NCBI GenBank assembly: GCA_036784855.1
Contig: JAZDSV010000005.1
Location: 310,001-374,000, forward strand
DNA length: 64,000 nucleotides
Direction: 5' to 3'
Source of the DNA: Aphelidium insulamus
Taxonomy: Eukaryota > Aphelidiomycota > Aphelidea > Aphelidiaceae
Positions 1-10,671 of this stretch are shown here, piece by piece (within the stretch, counting starts at the first letter, position 1; the number at the start of each line of letters is the position of its first letter). The position numbers and the translations under genes were made by a program. The notes under the pieces are model-generated. The model was not told the origin of the DNA and searched no databases. It saw nothing but the letters and a program-made list of their open reading frames with translations.

Positions 1-1182
1 ATCTTGCTCAAATACAGCCACCGCCTCTGGGCCGTCTTTCATCATTCTGTAAAGTCAAATTTAGAATTTGATAAACTACAGGCAACAATAAGGTACCTCT
101 TGAAGAAGAGACCGGTGCCATCAGTGCCCATCTGCAGACAATAACTGAGAGCCAGTGCCCATTTGCATGTCTGCTGTGATTCTTTCTGGCGACCAGCGTA
201 CTCTGCGCGAAAGGCCTTCGCCATCAAATGGTCCGAGTATTCGCGGCTGACAATGCGCGGGTTCAGCTGGATAAACTTGAATGCGTCCTCAAAGGTTTTC
301 AAGCGCGAGAATGACAGCAGCATCTTTTCGTCTGTGGCCTCGAGGTCCTTTCACAGTTATCCTATATTGGAATATCGGACTTTTCTTTACCTGCAGAGTG
401 TCTTCGTCGTCACTGGCGGTGGCCGACTCTGGCGCCAACTTTTTCTGGTGCTCTTTAAAGTTGGGGTTTAGTACTTCGACTGCGGGCTGCGTGGATTTGA
501 CAGTTGCCTTCTTCTTGGCTGCGGCCTTGGGCGCGGTCGCGGCCGGGTTAATTGCCTGTAATGATCACCCAGTCTGGTCCAGTCACTGGCAGCATGCTGC
601 GCGTACCGTCTTGGAGAACTTTTCCGTGAATATGTTCTCGGAGGTGATCTTCTTGTTCTGCTCGGCCTCGGCTTCCGCCACGCTCTTGGCCACTTCCGTT
701 TGACGCTTGTTCAACTTGGGTATCTCGGCCGAGAGAATGGCGGGCATGCTGTGCTCAAACGCCTCCACAGTCAGCGCCACCTTGTTCTCGTCGCACAGAC
801 GCGATATCAGCATGGAGAACACCTCGTCTATGCTGGTGGCCTGCAGGTACTCGGGGCTCTCGGGGTCAAACAGCACCGACTTGCGCTCTTTCTCGTAGAG
901 CTGCGTGTCGTGCACCAGCTTTTCGCGCGCCTGCCGCTTGCCGGCCTCGTCACCACCGGTAAACGTCTTGACGAGCGCCTGGATGCGGTCCATGAGGCCG
1001 GCATTGGTGCCCAGCTCCTGCTTCCACTGGGTGATCTGCAGCTTGCGCTCCTCGCGCTTGCGGTGAATGTCGGACTGCTTCCAGCGGATGAAGGAGGCCT
1101 TGTCGATGTTGGGGTGCACCTCGATGTCCTCATCATCCGACAGCTCCAGCCGGTCCCACTTTGAGTAGTCGAGCTTGGACAT
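1..1182 (-). CDS. CDC37: Hsp90 co-chaperone Cdc37 (3' end beyond window)
   Basis: Cdc37 delivers client protein kinases to Hsp90 in the cytosol. The N-terminus reads MSKLDYSKWDRLELSDDED followed by HPNID, the family's hallmark start with the conserved Ser of the SDDED casein-kinase-2 site. A coiled-coil region follows, and then the Hsp90-binding part, visible as an FEDAFKFI-type segment and a GTGLFFKR segment. I rebuild four exons: 1182-607, 555-391, 347-97 and 46-1. They are separated by GT-AG introns of 51, 43 and 50 nt. The last exon continues off the left edge, so the C-terminal domain is missing from this window. A degraded copy of the first ~45 codons lies at 7073-7216. Confidence 0.93.
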
Positions 1183-2075
1183 GTGCGCAGTTGTCTATTT
1201 GATAGCAGATGAGATGTAATGATGTGCGCGTTGTCTACTGAATAGCATGTATGTATCAACACGCATTCATAGTACTCTATTACATTTCACATCCACGATG
1301 CGCACCTGGGGGGGGGGGGACGGTGTTATACACACCATTTGTTGGGATCCCTGACTGCTCCCCGAAGGCATATTGCAGCCCCGGTATTTTTAGTCAGAGA
1401 TCGTCGCCCAGCGCCTCCACTCTCGGCTATTTTCTCTTGTCTATTCGAATTCGGTTCTTGTCCATCTTGTCCGTCGATATCAAATGGTTCTATGAAGTAC
1501 AAACATATACAAATCATGGCAGACATGGTATAGATACACATACACGGACAAACATCAGCATACGCCGAGTACAACACTGACACATAAACAGACATGTGTA
1601 TCATGGACAGACATATATCCGAGATTACGTATAGCGTGCGATAGTGATAGAGCGCCTGTGTCGCCTGCGAGTCAGCAGCAAGTATAGCAAGCATGTTGCT
1701 GTATGTAGTAGCCTAAGAACTGCCATCCAGCAGCCGCCTTACAGCGGCGATGGCTCATGCCCGTTATCGAGTGCATCGGCGTCGACGTGTCAACGTACTG
1801 GGTCCACGATTCGCACAATTCCTCAAGCTCAGGTGGTAGCAATGTGTGTGCGATAGCGGTGGCAGTATCTATATCTGCCAGTGGTGCCTGCGCCAGCGTG
1901 ACAGCGCCGCTAGATAACACACACTGATTGTTTCATGCCACGCACTTGTATTGTGGCGACCGGTACCTGATAACTGCTCACTCACTAGACGTGCGCGAAT
2001 GCGCAGGTTCCTACATGTACGCAGAGTGCGAGGCCACGTCATCGGTGTGAGCAACCATATATAATGAGTCGATGC
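1031..2075. repeat. Source copy of a ~1 kb segmental duplication (CDC37 5' end plus upstream DNA)
   Basis: This segment covers the first codons of CDC37 and about 900 bp upstream, and is repeated with divergence at about 7073-8105. Matching landmarks are the stretch around GTGCGCGTTGTCTACTGAAT, the block around 1440-1560 that contains CATGGCAGACATGGTA, and GGCCACGTCATCGGTGTGAG near 2031. A run of G residues sits at about 1307-1319. Apart from the CDC37 start I see no gene in 1183-2432. The stretch holds the CDC37 and ASADH promoters and AT-rich DNA. Confidence 0.85.
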
Positions 2076-2432
2076 TTCTGCATGCAGGAAGCTTTCGAGC
2101 GAAATCGACCAGCACACAAGTTTCGGCGCCTCCAGCACAATGCCTCTCGCAAGGAACAATAACATTTAGATCACGCGAAATTTTATCGATCTACATTATA
2201 TATGTGTAACAGTACACCACATGCAAAACATGTGCGACGTTTGTCTGCTAACACGAGTACTTCTACACTAGGGGCTTTCAGTGTCCAAATCTTTGCAATA
2301 CATTAATACCAAAAAACCTAGGAAGGAATGTGACCCATGGGTATGGGCGGGCATGGGCTGCATTTAACAATTCACATGTTGCGCATGTCCATTAACGCTA
2401 TGTCGAATCGCGATGATCAGCCGTCGTTATAA

Positions 2433-3652
2433 ATGCCAACCGTAAATGTCGGCGTTCTCGGCGCCACCGGAATGGTGGGGCAGAGATTCCTACAGCTGCT
2501 AGACAACCACCCCCAGTTTACGGTCACGTGTGTGGGTAAGCATAGAAGCCAGTAGTTGTGGGAGAGGTCTGCTGACCAAATGTAGGTGCATCCAGCCGCT
2601 CGGCAGGCCAAAAGTACCTGGATGCCTGTAATTGGCGGCTGGACACGCCGCCGCCACGTGCTCTGCACACGCTTATTGTACATCCGTGCGAACCGCAACA
2701 TTTTGCCGACTGCCAGCTCGTCTTCTCTGGCCTGGACAGCGCGGTCGCCACTGAAATCGGTGCGTTGCTGGTTGAAACACCAACTATGCGCCTGTTCTGA
2801 TGCCCGCAGAGTCTGCTTTCCGCCAAGCTGAACTGCCAGTCTTTTCCAACGCCAAAAACTACCGCATGCACGCCCTTGTGCCTCTGGTTGTGCCACACGT
2901 CAATGCCGATCATCTGCGACTGGTCGTGGCGCAACGGCAGCAGCTTGGTCTGACGCGTGGCTTCATCGTCACCAATGCCAACTGCTCCACCACTGGTCTG
3001 GCGGTTGCACTTAAACCACTGCACGACGTCTACGGCATTGAGCAAGTCCACGTCACAACCATGCAGGCCGTGTCTGGTATGTGCGCACATTTTTTTTGTC
3101 GAAAATTTTCATATCATGCATGTCGTAGGTGCCGGATACCCGGGAGTGGCATCACTGGACATCATGAACAACATTGTACCGTACATTGACGGCGAGGAGG
3201 GCAAAATCGAGACGGAGCCGTTAAAAATTCTGGGCACTCTCAACAGCACCAGATCTTCTATTGTCCCGGCAGTCATGACCGTGGACGCAAGTTGTAATCG
3301 AGTGCCGGTAATTGATGGTCACACGGAATGTGTGTCGTTAAAATTTGAGCGGCCACCCGCGAATGTGGCCGAGGCGGCGCAAGTGCTGCGAGAGTACTGT
3401 CCCGAAGCATGGACAGCCATATCGCCGCATAGTGCACCTGCACGTGCAATCTATGTGTGTGACCAGGCAGATCGGCCACAACCTCGTCTGGACTTGATGG
3501 CCGGCCAGGGATACAGTGTGTCGGTGGGGCGGTTGCGCTCCGGAAACTACTGGGACCTGCAATTCACGCTGTTCAGCCACAATACCATTCTGGGCGCGGC
3601 CGGCAGCTCCATCCTCAATGCCGAAATGGCCTTGTCAATGAAGCTTCTATAA
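2433..3652 (+). CDS. Aspartate-semialdehyde dehydrogenase
   Basis: This enzyme makes aspartate 4-semialdehyde from aspartyl phosphate with NADPH, the branch-point step to threonine, methionine and (in some lineages) lysine. It is cytosolic and absent from animals. The N-terminus has the Rossmann nucleotide motif [14 protein letters not shown]. The catalytic cysteine is in the NANCSTTG motif of exon 3. The C-terminus carries the [16 protein letters not shown] segment typical of the family. There are four exons: 2433-2535, 2586-2759, 2810-3076 and 3129-3652. Their introns are about 50 nt with GT-AG ends and keep the frame exactly. The length is normal for the fungal/archaeal-type ASADH. It sits between CDC37 (divergent) and the oxygenase gene (convergent, 130 bp apart). 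Confidence 0.95.
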
Positions 3653-3781
3653 ACAGCAGCTATTTTATCTGTAGTGCACTTCATATGTGACTATCCTTTA
3701 TACGGATCAACTTTGCCCTGAGACTGCATGGTGGGGACACACACGCGTACTCTATGTATGCATATCGGCCAAGTCTCTATA

Positions 3782-5305
3782 TTATATCTCATAAATTATG
3801 TCAGTGCGCACAATATACTTGTGGCCTTGCGTTAACGCACTGCCCTCATGCACTAGACCAAATGGTGCAGCATCGCCATGCGGGAACATCAAACAGCACC
3901 CAGCCCGCGGCGTTATTCCCTGCGCATACATATGGTCGCCATTAGCATCCGTACGATAGAAGACGGTTTCGCCGCCGCGAAAATGTTGGCTATCGTCTGA
4001 ATTTTCTAACGCATTCACACTTGGATCGTTCAAGTAGAGAACCAGGGTCATGCGTGACAGTTGTTTGCCGTCCGACACATCAAGTTTGTATGCTCCACTT
4101 GCATCAGTGCCACTTGGCGGCCAAGCGCCGTCAATATGCGGCTTGTAGAGCGCACCAGGCGAATACTTGTACACACGAAACCTCCGATTGATTCCAACAG
4201 CCTCGCCGCGGCCAAGTGGTAAAATGTGACGTCGAATCCGTGCAAATAGTTCCCCGCTCAAAGTCTTGTCCACCAGCCACACGCAGCCGGCCGCCCCGCG
4301 CTGCTGCTTAGATGTCTCACCAGTATTATCGCTGTTCTCAATGCTGGATTCCATAGACTCGCCATCAGATACAAAAGTGTATCCGCTGTTGTCCATGAAG
4401 CCAATTCGCTCGCTGGCAGCGATTATGGCGGCACACTCGCGATGGGACAACACATTGCTCACGGCAACGGCGCCCGGGACGAACGCGATCGTCGCAGCTG
4501 TAGTGCTCTCTGGCGTGTGGCCACTGGGGTCAAGACACCGCGTCGAGACCACATCGCATTGCCACACACGTTGATGTGAGCCCATTGACGCGTCCTCTTC
4601 CTCGGCCACAACGTGGAATGCCTCCTCAACGTTGTCCGAACTAATATTGCCTGCAGCAGTGGCGTCGATGCGCTCGTCCCACTCATTCCAGTCTGGCAAC
4701 CGCGTGATTCCACCACAGACGATAGATAGATTTGCTGCAGACTCATTCGGTGGCGGTGTCCATGGCGGCGGCGCGGCCGACCGCATAATAGCTGCCAACA
4801 ACTGAACAGCCATGGCGCGACGGTCAGCATCGGCGCCCACGGCGTCTTCAGCAGTCAGAGTAGTATTAGAATCCCAGAGGGCGCCACATGCACGCGACAC
4901 CCATCGCTGCACGCTGCCCAGTTTCGCGACTACACCGCGTCGATTGTCGGTCAGGGCGCACATGGCATTGAGCGCAACAAGCGCCTCGCTCCACCGTCCA
5001 TCGGCCAGCGCATCCGACACCAGCTGCGACAATTGGCCAGCGTTGTAGGTGCGCGTGTTGGCAGAGAGTGCCAGTGCGCGCAGTAGTGCATATAGCTGCG
5101 TGCGAGTGTGCTTCAATTCGCGGCGCTGCGCCAGCAGATGCGGTCGGCACAACAGCGTGGCCAGCACGCGGTTTGTCGCGGCCAGATCTTCCGCGCAGAG
5201 TGATATAGCTGCTGGTGTGTCACCCGACGCGTCATTCTTTGGCACAGAATCCACCACGGGCGGCGACGGCGGCGGCATGCAGCGGCGGCGTTTCTTGGCT
5301 GTCAT
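3782..5305 (-). CDS. 2-oxoglutarate/Fe(II) dioxygenase (prolyl-4-hydroxylase-like fold) with long N-terminal region
   Basis: The C-terminal ~230 residues form a 2OG-Fe(II) oxygenase domain. The iron ligands are visible as His and Asp in YKPHIDGAWP and a distal His in LVHEGSAL. The 2OG-binding Arg is in KYIVRTDI. An FRGGETVFY segment between them is typical of the prolyl 4-hydroxylase superfamily. The N-terminal ~270 residues are helical and low in recognisable motifs, starting with a basic stretch (KKRRR) that could be a nuclear signal. I chose the Met at 5305, just before the basic stretch. An upstream in-frame ATG at 5401 would add 32 residues. It is a single exon. The substrate cannot be named from sequence. 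Confidence 0.8.
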   Translation of the reverse strand: MTAKKRRRCMPPPSPPVVDSVPKNDASGDTPAAISLCAEDLAATNRVLATLLCRPHLLAQRRELKHTRTQLYALLRALALSANTRTYNAGQLSQLVSDALADGRWSEALVALNAMCALTDNRRGVVAKLGSVQRWVSRACGALWDSNTTLTAEDAVGADADRRAMAVQLLAAIMRSAAPPPWTPPPNESAANLSIVCGGITRLPDWNEWDERIDATAAGNISSDNVEEAFHVVAEEEDASMGSHQRVWQCDVVSTRCLDPSGHTPESTTAATIAFVPGAVAVSNVLSHRECAAIIAASERIGFMDNSGYTFVSDGESMESSIENSDNTGETSKQQRGAAGCVWLVDKTLSGELFARIRRHILPLGRGEAVGINRRFRVYKYSPGALYKPHIDGAWPPSGTDASGAYKLDVSDGKQLSRMTLVLYLNDPSVNALENSDDSQHFRGGETVFYRTDANGDHMYAQGITPRAGCCLMFPHGDAAPFGLVHEGSALTQGHKYIVRTDIIYEI

Positions 5306-5499
5306 AATGATTACCTTTTGCAGCAGCAGAACGCGTTTGATTGTTTTTTCGCGCTGAACAGTCTGGCATTCTTGCAGGTAAGTGGCATTACAGGCAGGCA
5401 TGCATGAGAAGTCTCAGTTCCATTGCTGTTGGCAACCACAGTGAAAGGCGAGCTAAAAATAATTTGCGCCTTATCGTCCTCGTCTCATCTGCACGCCAC

Positions 5500-5632
5500 G
5501 ACACACACACACACACACACTCTCTCTTTCTCGCGCACTCTTGCTCTTCTCTCTCCTCTCTCCATCTCAGTTTTTGACACGCTCTTTTACTTTCTCTCTC
5601 ACACACACACACACACACACGAACTCTCAACA
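5500..5632. repeat. Two (AC)n microsatellites with a CT-rich spacer
   Basis: (AC)n tracts lie at about 5500-5521 and 5601-5620, separated by CT-rich DNA. They sit just upstream of the start I assign to the next gene. The diverged copy of that gene has an apparent coding exon at the corresponding place (about 8706-8782), so this low-complexity DNA may have replaced or broken an ancestral first exon. Confidence 0.85.
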
Positions 5633-5634
5633 AC

Positions 5635-6900
5635 ATGATGCATCCATCACAGGGGTAATTAGCCATACATACATGTAACATTCTAACTGTGACAACAGAC
5701 ACGCGCCGTACATCAACGGCCAGCTTAATCCGTGCCACGTGGTCGAGTGCTTTAACGCACGTCTCTACAGCTTTGGATTCCGCGACAATTTCATGTACGT
5801 AGCAGTCGGAGGCGGTAGCACTATTCTAACTGATTGATCTCGGTGTTCAGTGAGCCGACGCTGGCTCACGCGCTTTACGAGCTGGAAGATGAAGAACATA
5901 GATACGAGGATGAGCCCCTGGCTGAAGGCCAAGAAGAGCGTCTCATGGATTTTGTTGACCGGTAAGTAACATACTGGCTCTCATGCACAATGCTTACTTT
6001 CTGCCTAGGTTCTGCCACGAGTACAAGGCAAGACTGCGGGCACTTCATCGCTATGCAGCACGAAAAGCCTGCCGGGAAGCGGAGAACAAGCTGCTGGCTG
6101 CGAAGACTTGCTGGACCTCGCCACACACCGATGTGGCGCCGCTCACAGCTCCCCCTTTCCCTGTAGTGGAGGCGGCGTCGGACAGCGCCGAAACGGAGGA
6201 GGTTGCAAATGATGACTGTGACAGCACGACGGGAGATTGTGGCGACGAGTTGTCACAATTTGGCCAAGAAGACAGCGAGGTGGAGCACATCAATTTCCGT
6301 GCCGCCATGACGAGTATAAGAGCTCGCGCCAATCCCTTCTACGCGCCGGTCATACGCAACTTTCATGAAGAGGTGGAATATTATGCGCAAGCAGATCTCT
6401 TCACCGGTTCCCGCGCTCATTGTCTTGAGATCGACAAGGCCAAGCTGATGGATGATGAAGCGTTCTGTCCGTGCGCGGCCGCAAATGACACTGCTGCGTC
6501 AGTCAATCTCGCGCCGGGATCGACAGTGATGCAGAAAAGCTGCTCCGATGCATCGTTAGCAGAGCTGGCACCTAATTTTTCGGCGGAATTGCAACCAACC
6601 ACGGCTGAATTTGCAGCTCGGTGGGCGTCACCGGTTGAGTCCACATTAATATTGCCAAAGGCCGACTGTGCCGCCGACACCGACAATACGCCATGCAGCC
6701 GTGACGTAGCCATCGAGCCGAGATGTCAGCAGTCGTTGAAGTCTAGGCGAAGCGCCGAAAATAAGCGGAACACGCATTTTCAAGCAGCGAGAATGACCGG
6801 ACTGTCAATTCATGACACAGTCAACATTATCCGAGGCGATAACACCTTGCAGAAAATGTGCCGGAAAGTTCGGTCTTTATTTCGACGCGCACGTGCATGA
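5635..6900 (+). CDS. Unrecognised protein, ~372 aa (functional copy of a duplicated gene)
   Basis: I do not recognise this family. Four exons join in frame: 5635-5654, 5699-5794, 5851-5961 and 6009-6900. The early part reads HAPYINGQLNPCHVVECFN, then a segment ending FGFRDNF. After that come an acidic stretch (ELEDEEHRYEDEP), a basic helical stretch rich in Arg, Lys and Ala, a long low-complexity acidic/Ser-Thr middle, and a basic C-terminus ending in FRRARA. Comparison with the copy at 8694-9435 shows many third-codon-position differences and one 3-nt indel in exon 2, so this reading frame was once under selection. The tiny first exon is uncertain, because the copy has extra homologous coding sequence upstream that is missing here. 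Confidence 0.6.
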
Positions 6901-7072
6901 TCATTGGCAATAGATATTCATTTCTTCTGGTTTTATAGCACACGGAGACTCGCGGTCCTCTGATAAACAGCACCGTAATATATGCGCACTCTGTGTTTGA
7001 CCTACGACTTACACTGCGCCCACGGCTTACTATTGCAAGAAAATGAGGCAAGCTGCAGTCATGAGTCCACAG

Positions 7073-7216
7073 ATGGCGCTCTTTGCACTTGTGGTGGATG
7101 ACGGGCTGCGTGCTGCGGATGAAAAGGATGCCTTGTCGAAGATGGGTTGCACCTCGATGTCGTCTCATCCGACACCTCCAGCCGGTCCCACTTTGAGTAG
7201 AGGAGCTTGGACATGT
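7073..7216 (-). pseudogene. CDC37 5' fragment (pseudogene)
   Basis: Read on the minus strand from 7216, this begins like CDC37 (MSKL.YSKWDRLE.SD). It carries a small deletion and substitution in the SDDED region that shift the frame, and the match fades after about 45 codons. No remaining CDC37 exons follow. It is part of the ~1 kb duplicated block. Confidence 0.85.
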
Positions 7217-8105
7217 GCGCAGTTGTATATTTGATAGCAGATGTGATGTAATGATGTGCGCGTTGTCTACTGAATATGCAATTAATGTATCAACACGCAA
7301 TGCGTGTATGTATGCGGTATTAATGGTGTATTAAAAAGCCCCATTTGTAGGAATCCATGATGCCCCCCCCCGAAGTCATATTACAGCCCCAGCATTTGTG
7401 TCAGAGACCGTTACCGCGCATCTCCACTCTCGAATATTGTCTCTTGGCTGTTCGAATTCGGTTCTTGTCCATCTTGTCCGTCGATATCAAATGGTTCTAT
7501 TAATTACACACATATACAAATCATGGCAGACATGGTAGAGATACACATACACGGACAGCATGAGAATACACCGAGAAGAACATGCACGGAAACATACAGG
7601 TGCGCATCAGAAGAGAAAAAGTAACAGAGGATACAAATAGTGGGAAGTGGAGAGAGGGAGAGAGAAGACGCTAGACAGACAAGGCAGCAGACAAGAACAG
7701 CAAGCAAATTGCTGTATGAAGGAGAAAAAGGCGAGCCGACGCGCGAACCCGCCTTTTATAGCCGCCATGACTCTACAGTGGGAGACTCTTGCCCGTTATC
7801 GGTGCCGCGGTGTTGACGTGTTGGGGGCTGGGTCCGCGGATTTGCCGACAAACAAGCTCCTCACTCTACAAAGGTGTGAAATGCAATGGTGTGTGCGGTG
7901 TGTGTATAGCTGCCTGTGGGTGCTGCGCCATGTGACAGGGCCGGTACAGTAAACACGACGTGGATGGCGGCAATGGGTGGCGGCATTACATTCCCACAGG
8001 TTCAATGTCAGCCGCTGTCTCCCTCACGTGGATGTACGAGTGGTCACGTTAGAATGTACACCGGTATTGGTTGGGTCTAAGTGGCCACGTCATCGGTGTG
8101 AGCAG
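7073..8105. repeat. Second copy of the CDC37 5'/upstream segment
   Basis: This is colinear with 1031-2075. Shared tracts include the blocks at 7216-7300 and 7440-7560, the stretch around 7785-7830 (matching about 1745-1800), and GGCCACGTCATCGGTGTGAG near 8083. The copies differ by many substitutions and short indels, so the duplication is not recent. I see no intact gene in 6901-8690 apart from these remnants. Confidence 0.85.
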
Positions 8106-8329
8106 GCTATCATGATTTGGCAATTGTGCGTAGCGTTACGTGAGTAGGGAGTCCCTACTAGGGACTATTTATCACAACCAGCGTATTATAAACATGCTGA
8201 GAATACGCATATAGGAGAGAGAGTTTAAGCTTGAAAGTACTGCTGGACGGCAAATATTGAGTGCCGGAGGATGTATTATAGTCGCAGATGCAGGTGCATT
8301 CAACTGTAACACCGGCTAACTGTTGTTGA

Positions 8330-8366
8330 GGAAGTTATAACTTCCGGGCCAGGAAGTTATAACTCC
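8330..8366. repeat. 16-bp perfect palindrome with a near-copy 6 bp downstream
   Basis: GGAAGTTATAACTTCC at 8330-8345 is a perfect palindrome. The near-copy GGAAGTTATAACTCC follows at 8352-8366. The stretch 8106-8690 otherwise contains no gene I can support. It may be remnant DNA between the two duplicated pieces, or a regulatory site. Confidence 0.7.
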
Positions 8367-8693
8367 AGGCATATATATACGCCTGATCACGCCCGTTTTA
8401 ACTTTCGATGGACAGATCGGTTCTTTGCCACCGGTCGCTCTCCCGGCCGTCCTTGCAAAATTGATTACGTGTCGTCATTGATCTGTTGTCAATCGTTGCA
8501 TCGCACTTACAATTTGCGTCAGAAGTAGCGAAGCGCCTTCTAGTAGCGATGCCGTGCTCATTAATTGTAGTCCCTTATTAATTTTTAACTTAAGACTACT
8601 TAATGGGAAGATTTTGGACTTTGTCTAGTGGGCGCGTTACGTTATGCGGTTTTCTTCCAAAGCAGTTGAACGGCGAGCAGGTGCAGTGACACC

Positions 8694-9435
8694 TTGTCCA
8701 CTCAATCGCTGACGCCACAGGATCCTCATTGGCTAGGCTTCCTGCGGCGGCAAGTCCCACACGATTTGAGCCATCACCACCAGCGTGAGTATGTTTATTC
8801 TACACGCGCCGTACATCAACGGCCAACTCAATCCTCCGTGCCACGTGGTCAAGTGTTTCAACGCGCGTCTCTACCGCTTCGGATTCCGCAACAATTTTAT
8901 GTACGTAGTCGGCGGTGGTATCAGTATTCCAATGATAACAATTTGTGTGTTCAGTGAGCCGACGCTGGTGCACACGGTCAACGAGCTGGAAGATGAAGAA
9001 CCCAGATACGAGGATGAGCCCCCTGGCCGAAGGCCAAGAAGAGCGTCTCATGGATTTCGTTGACCGGCAAGTAACACACCTTATTCATGCATGCCACGTT
9101 CACCATGCTAAATTCTGCCTAGATTTTGCCGGGAATACAAGGCAAGACCGTGGGCACTACACCGCTATGTGGCAGACAAGGCCTGCTTGGAATGCACTGC
9201 TGTCTGCCGCAAGTTGCTGGACCACGCCACAAACTGATGCGCCGCTGCTTACAGTTCCGGTAAACCTGGAACTTGATACCTAGTTGGATTACACAGACGA
9301 TGATGCAGATCGTAACTGCAACAGTACCAGTGGCAACTGCGGTGACGAATTGTCTCAATTTGGCGAAGAAGACCGCGAAGTTGAGCAAGCCAACTTCTGC
9401 GTCGCCATGACAAAGATCAGAGCTCGCGTCGACGT
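8694..9435 (+). pseudogene. Frameshifted copy of the unrecognised gene at 5635-6900
   Basis: Exons 2, 3 and the start of exon 4 of the 5635-6900 gene are recognisable here in order: the HAPYINGQLNP segment at 8798, the acidic ELEDEEPRYEDEP segment at about 8980, and the CREYKAR segment at about 9124. The copy has one extra C in a C-run at about 9019-9023, which shifts the frame. The splice donor after the acidic exon has changed from GTAAGT to GCAAGT. An upstream exon-like stretch (about 8706-8782, reading DPHWLGFLRRQVPHD) may be an ancestral exon that the other copy has lost. Similarity ends near 9435, and the 3' half of the gene is missing. Confidence 0.75.
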
Positions 9436-9598
9436 CCAGCATCCTTCTAGATGTTTATTTGTGTTGAATAGATTTTCTTGGCTTCTGCAGCGCTTACAAA
9501 TTAAGCGGAGGTCATACTAACCCATTTAAAATTGCCCATGTATAAGTTGACACACGCCTGGTTACAAACTTGATCAACAACTGAACAAAACCAAAAAC

Positions 9599-10435
9599 AT
9601 GATGGAGGCAATGTGGGCGGTGATGCTTGTGACGGCACTGGTGCGGCTGGGGGAGTGGTTGGGTTATGCGGTGCTGTCACGTTGGGTATGCCGCATCTCT
9701 CTCTCCCTGGCTGCTAATGCAGTGCACAGCTGTTTGACGCGTTGGGCGCCGGCAGAGAATTGCAACGTGCACGACTGGCCGGAGAAGCCGAAATTGAGCA
9801 GATGCGGGCCGACTTGAAGCAGATTAGCGCCATGGTGCGTATAGCTTGATGCCATACGATGACACAATCTGCTGACAGGTATAGGACGATTTTGCCAGAT
9901 GGGCTCGCCAAAGGCGCTCACTAGACAAGTTGGTGGCCTCGCACGAGAAATCAAGTGGGTGTTATGACTTGTGCGTGTTCATGCATAAATTTAATGCTTC
10001 GTGTAGTGCAACAGTATAGAATGCGTCAGGCGACATTCGTGGTGAAGGCCAACGTGGCGCTCCGGGTCTTTGTCGCCGCTGTGTATGCAACACTGTGGTG
10101 GCAGTACAGCGGCCAGGCAATGTTTTACCTACCAGTTGAATTTACCGCTCCCCTGACGTGGTTGCTCGCCTTTCCCTCTGGACCGTACGGTATGTGTGTG
10201 TATGTGTGTGTGTGTGTGTGTGGTACTACTGCACATACGGTATGGTATTTGCATACTGATCGATTTGAAAGGATCCGTGGGACTTGCCTGGTGGCTGTTG
10301 GTGTGCAGAAGTGCGTGGTCCCAGCTGCTGCCAGAGAGAGCAACGCAGGCGGAAGACCCCGATGCGGGCGTATCAACGACCGCCGCTGTCGATGTTGACA
10401 GCATGGCAAGCAATCTGCAAGCAGACACGCAGTAG
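9599..10435 (+). CDS. GET1: Get1/WRB-type receptor subunit for tail-anchored protein insertion
   Basis: Get1 with Get2 forms the ER-membrane receptor that takes tail-anchored proteins from Get3. There are five exons: 9599-9685, 9730-9834, 9885-9954, 10007-10189 and 10272-10435. They encode a first transmembrane helix, a cytosolic coiled coil (LQRARLAGEAEIEQMRADLK) and the family motif DDFARWARQRRSLDKL. Two more hydrophobic segments follow, with a PLTWLLAFPSGPYGSVGLAWW stretch across the last splice junction that matches the second and third helices of WRB/Get1. All splice phases agree, and the first intron contains a clear CTAAT branch-point-like site. A (GT)n run lies in intron 4. The ~200 aa length is normal. 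Confidence 0.88.
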
Positions 10436-10671
10436 ACTACAACTATTAGCATTTCATTCACGCATTCACGTATATGTTCATCTGTGCTATTTCGGGGCGT
10501 TGCTGGCCTGCTGGAGTGTGTGTGTGTACACAACTATATAAATATCTCTTTATAGCTACAGCCACTCGCTGCGCCGCACAAACAGCGACAGAGATATAGA
10601 GCGTATCGCTGTCTAGGACAAGCACAAACACACACACATACTCCTACATCACCTACATCACCCGAATATAC

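Noticed and set aside
2417-3090. Open frames on the minus strand across ASADH
   Set aside because: They run antisense through exons and introns of a certain gene and show no domain or sensible start.
5874-6126. Minus-strand frame containing SSSSYLCSSSSSS
   Set aside because: It is the reverse reading of the acidic exon of the unknown gene.
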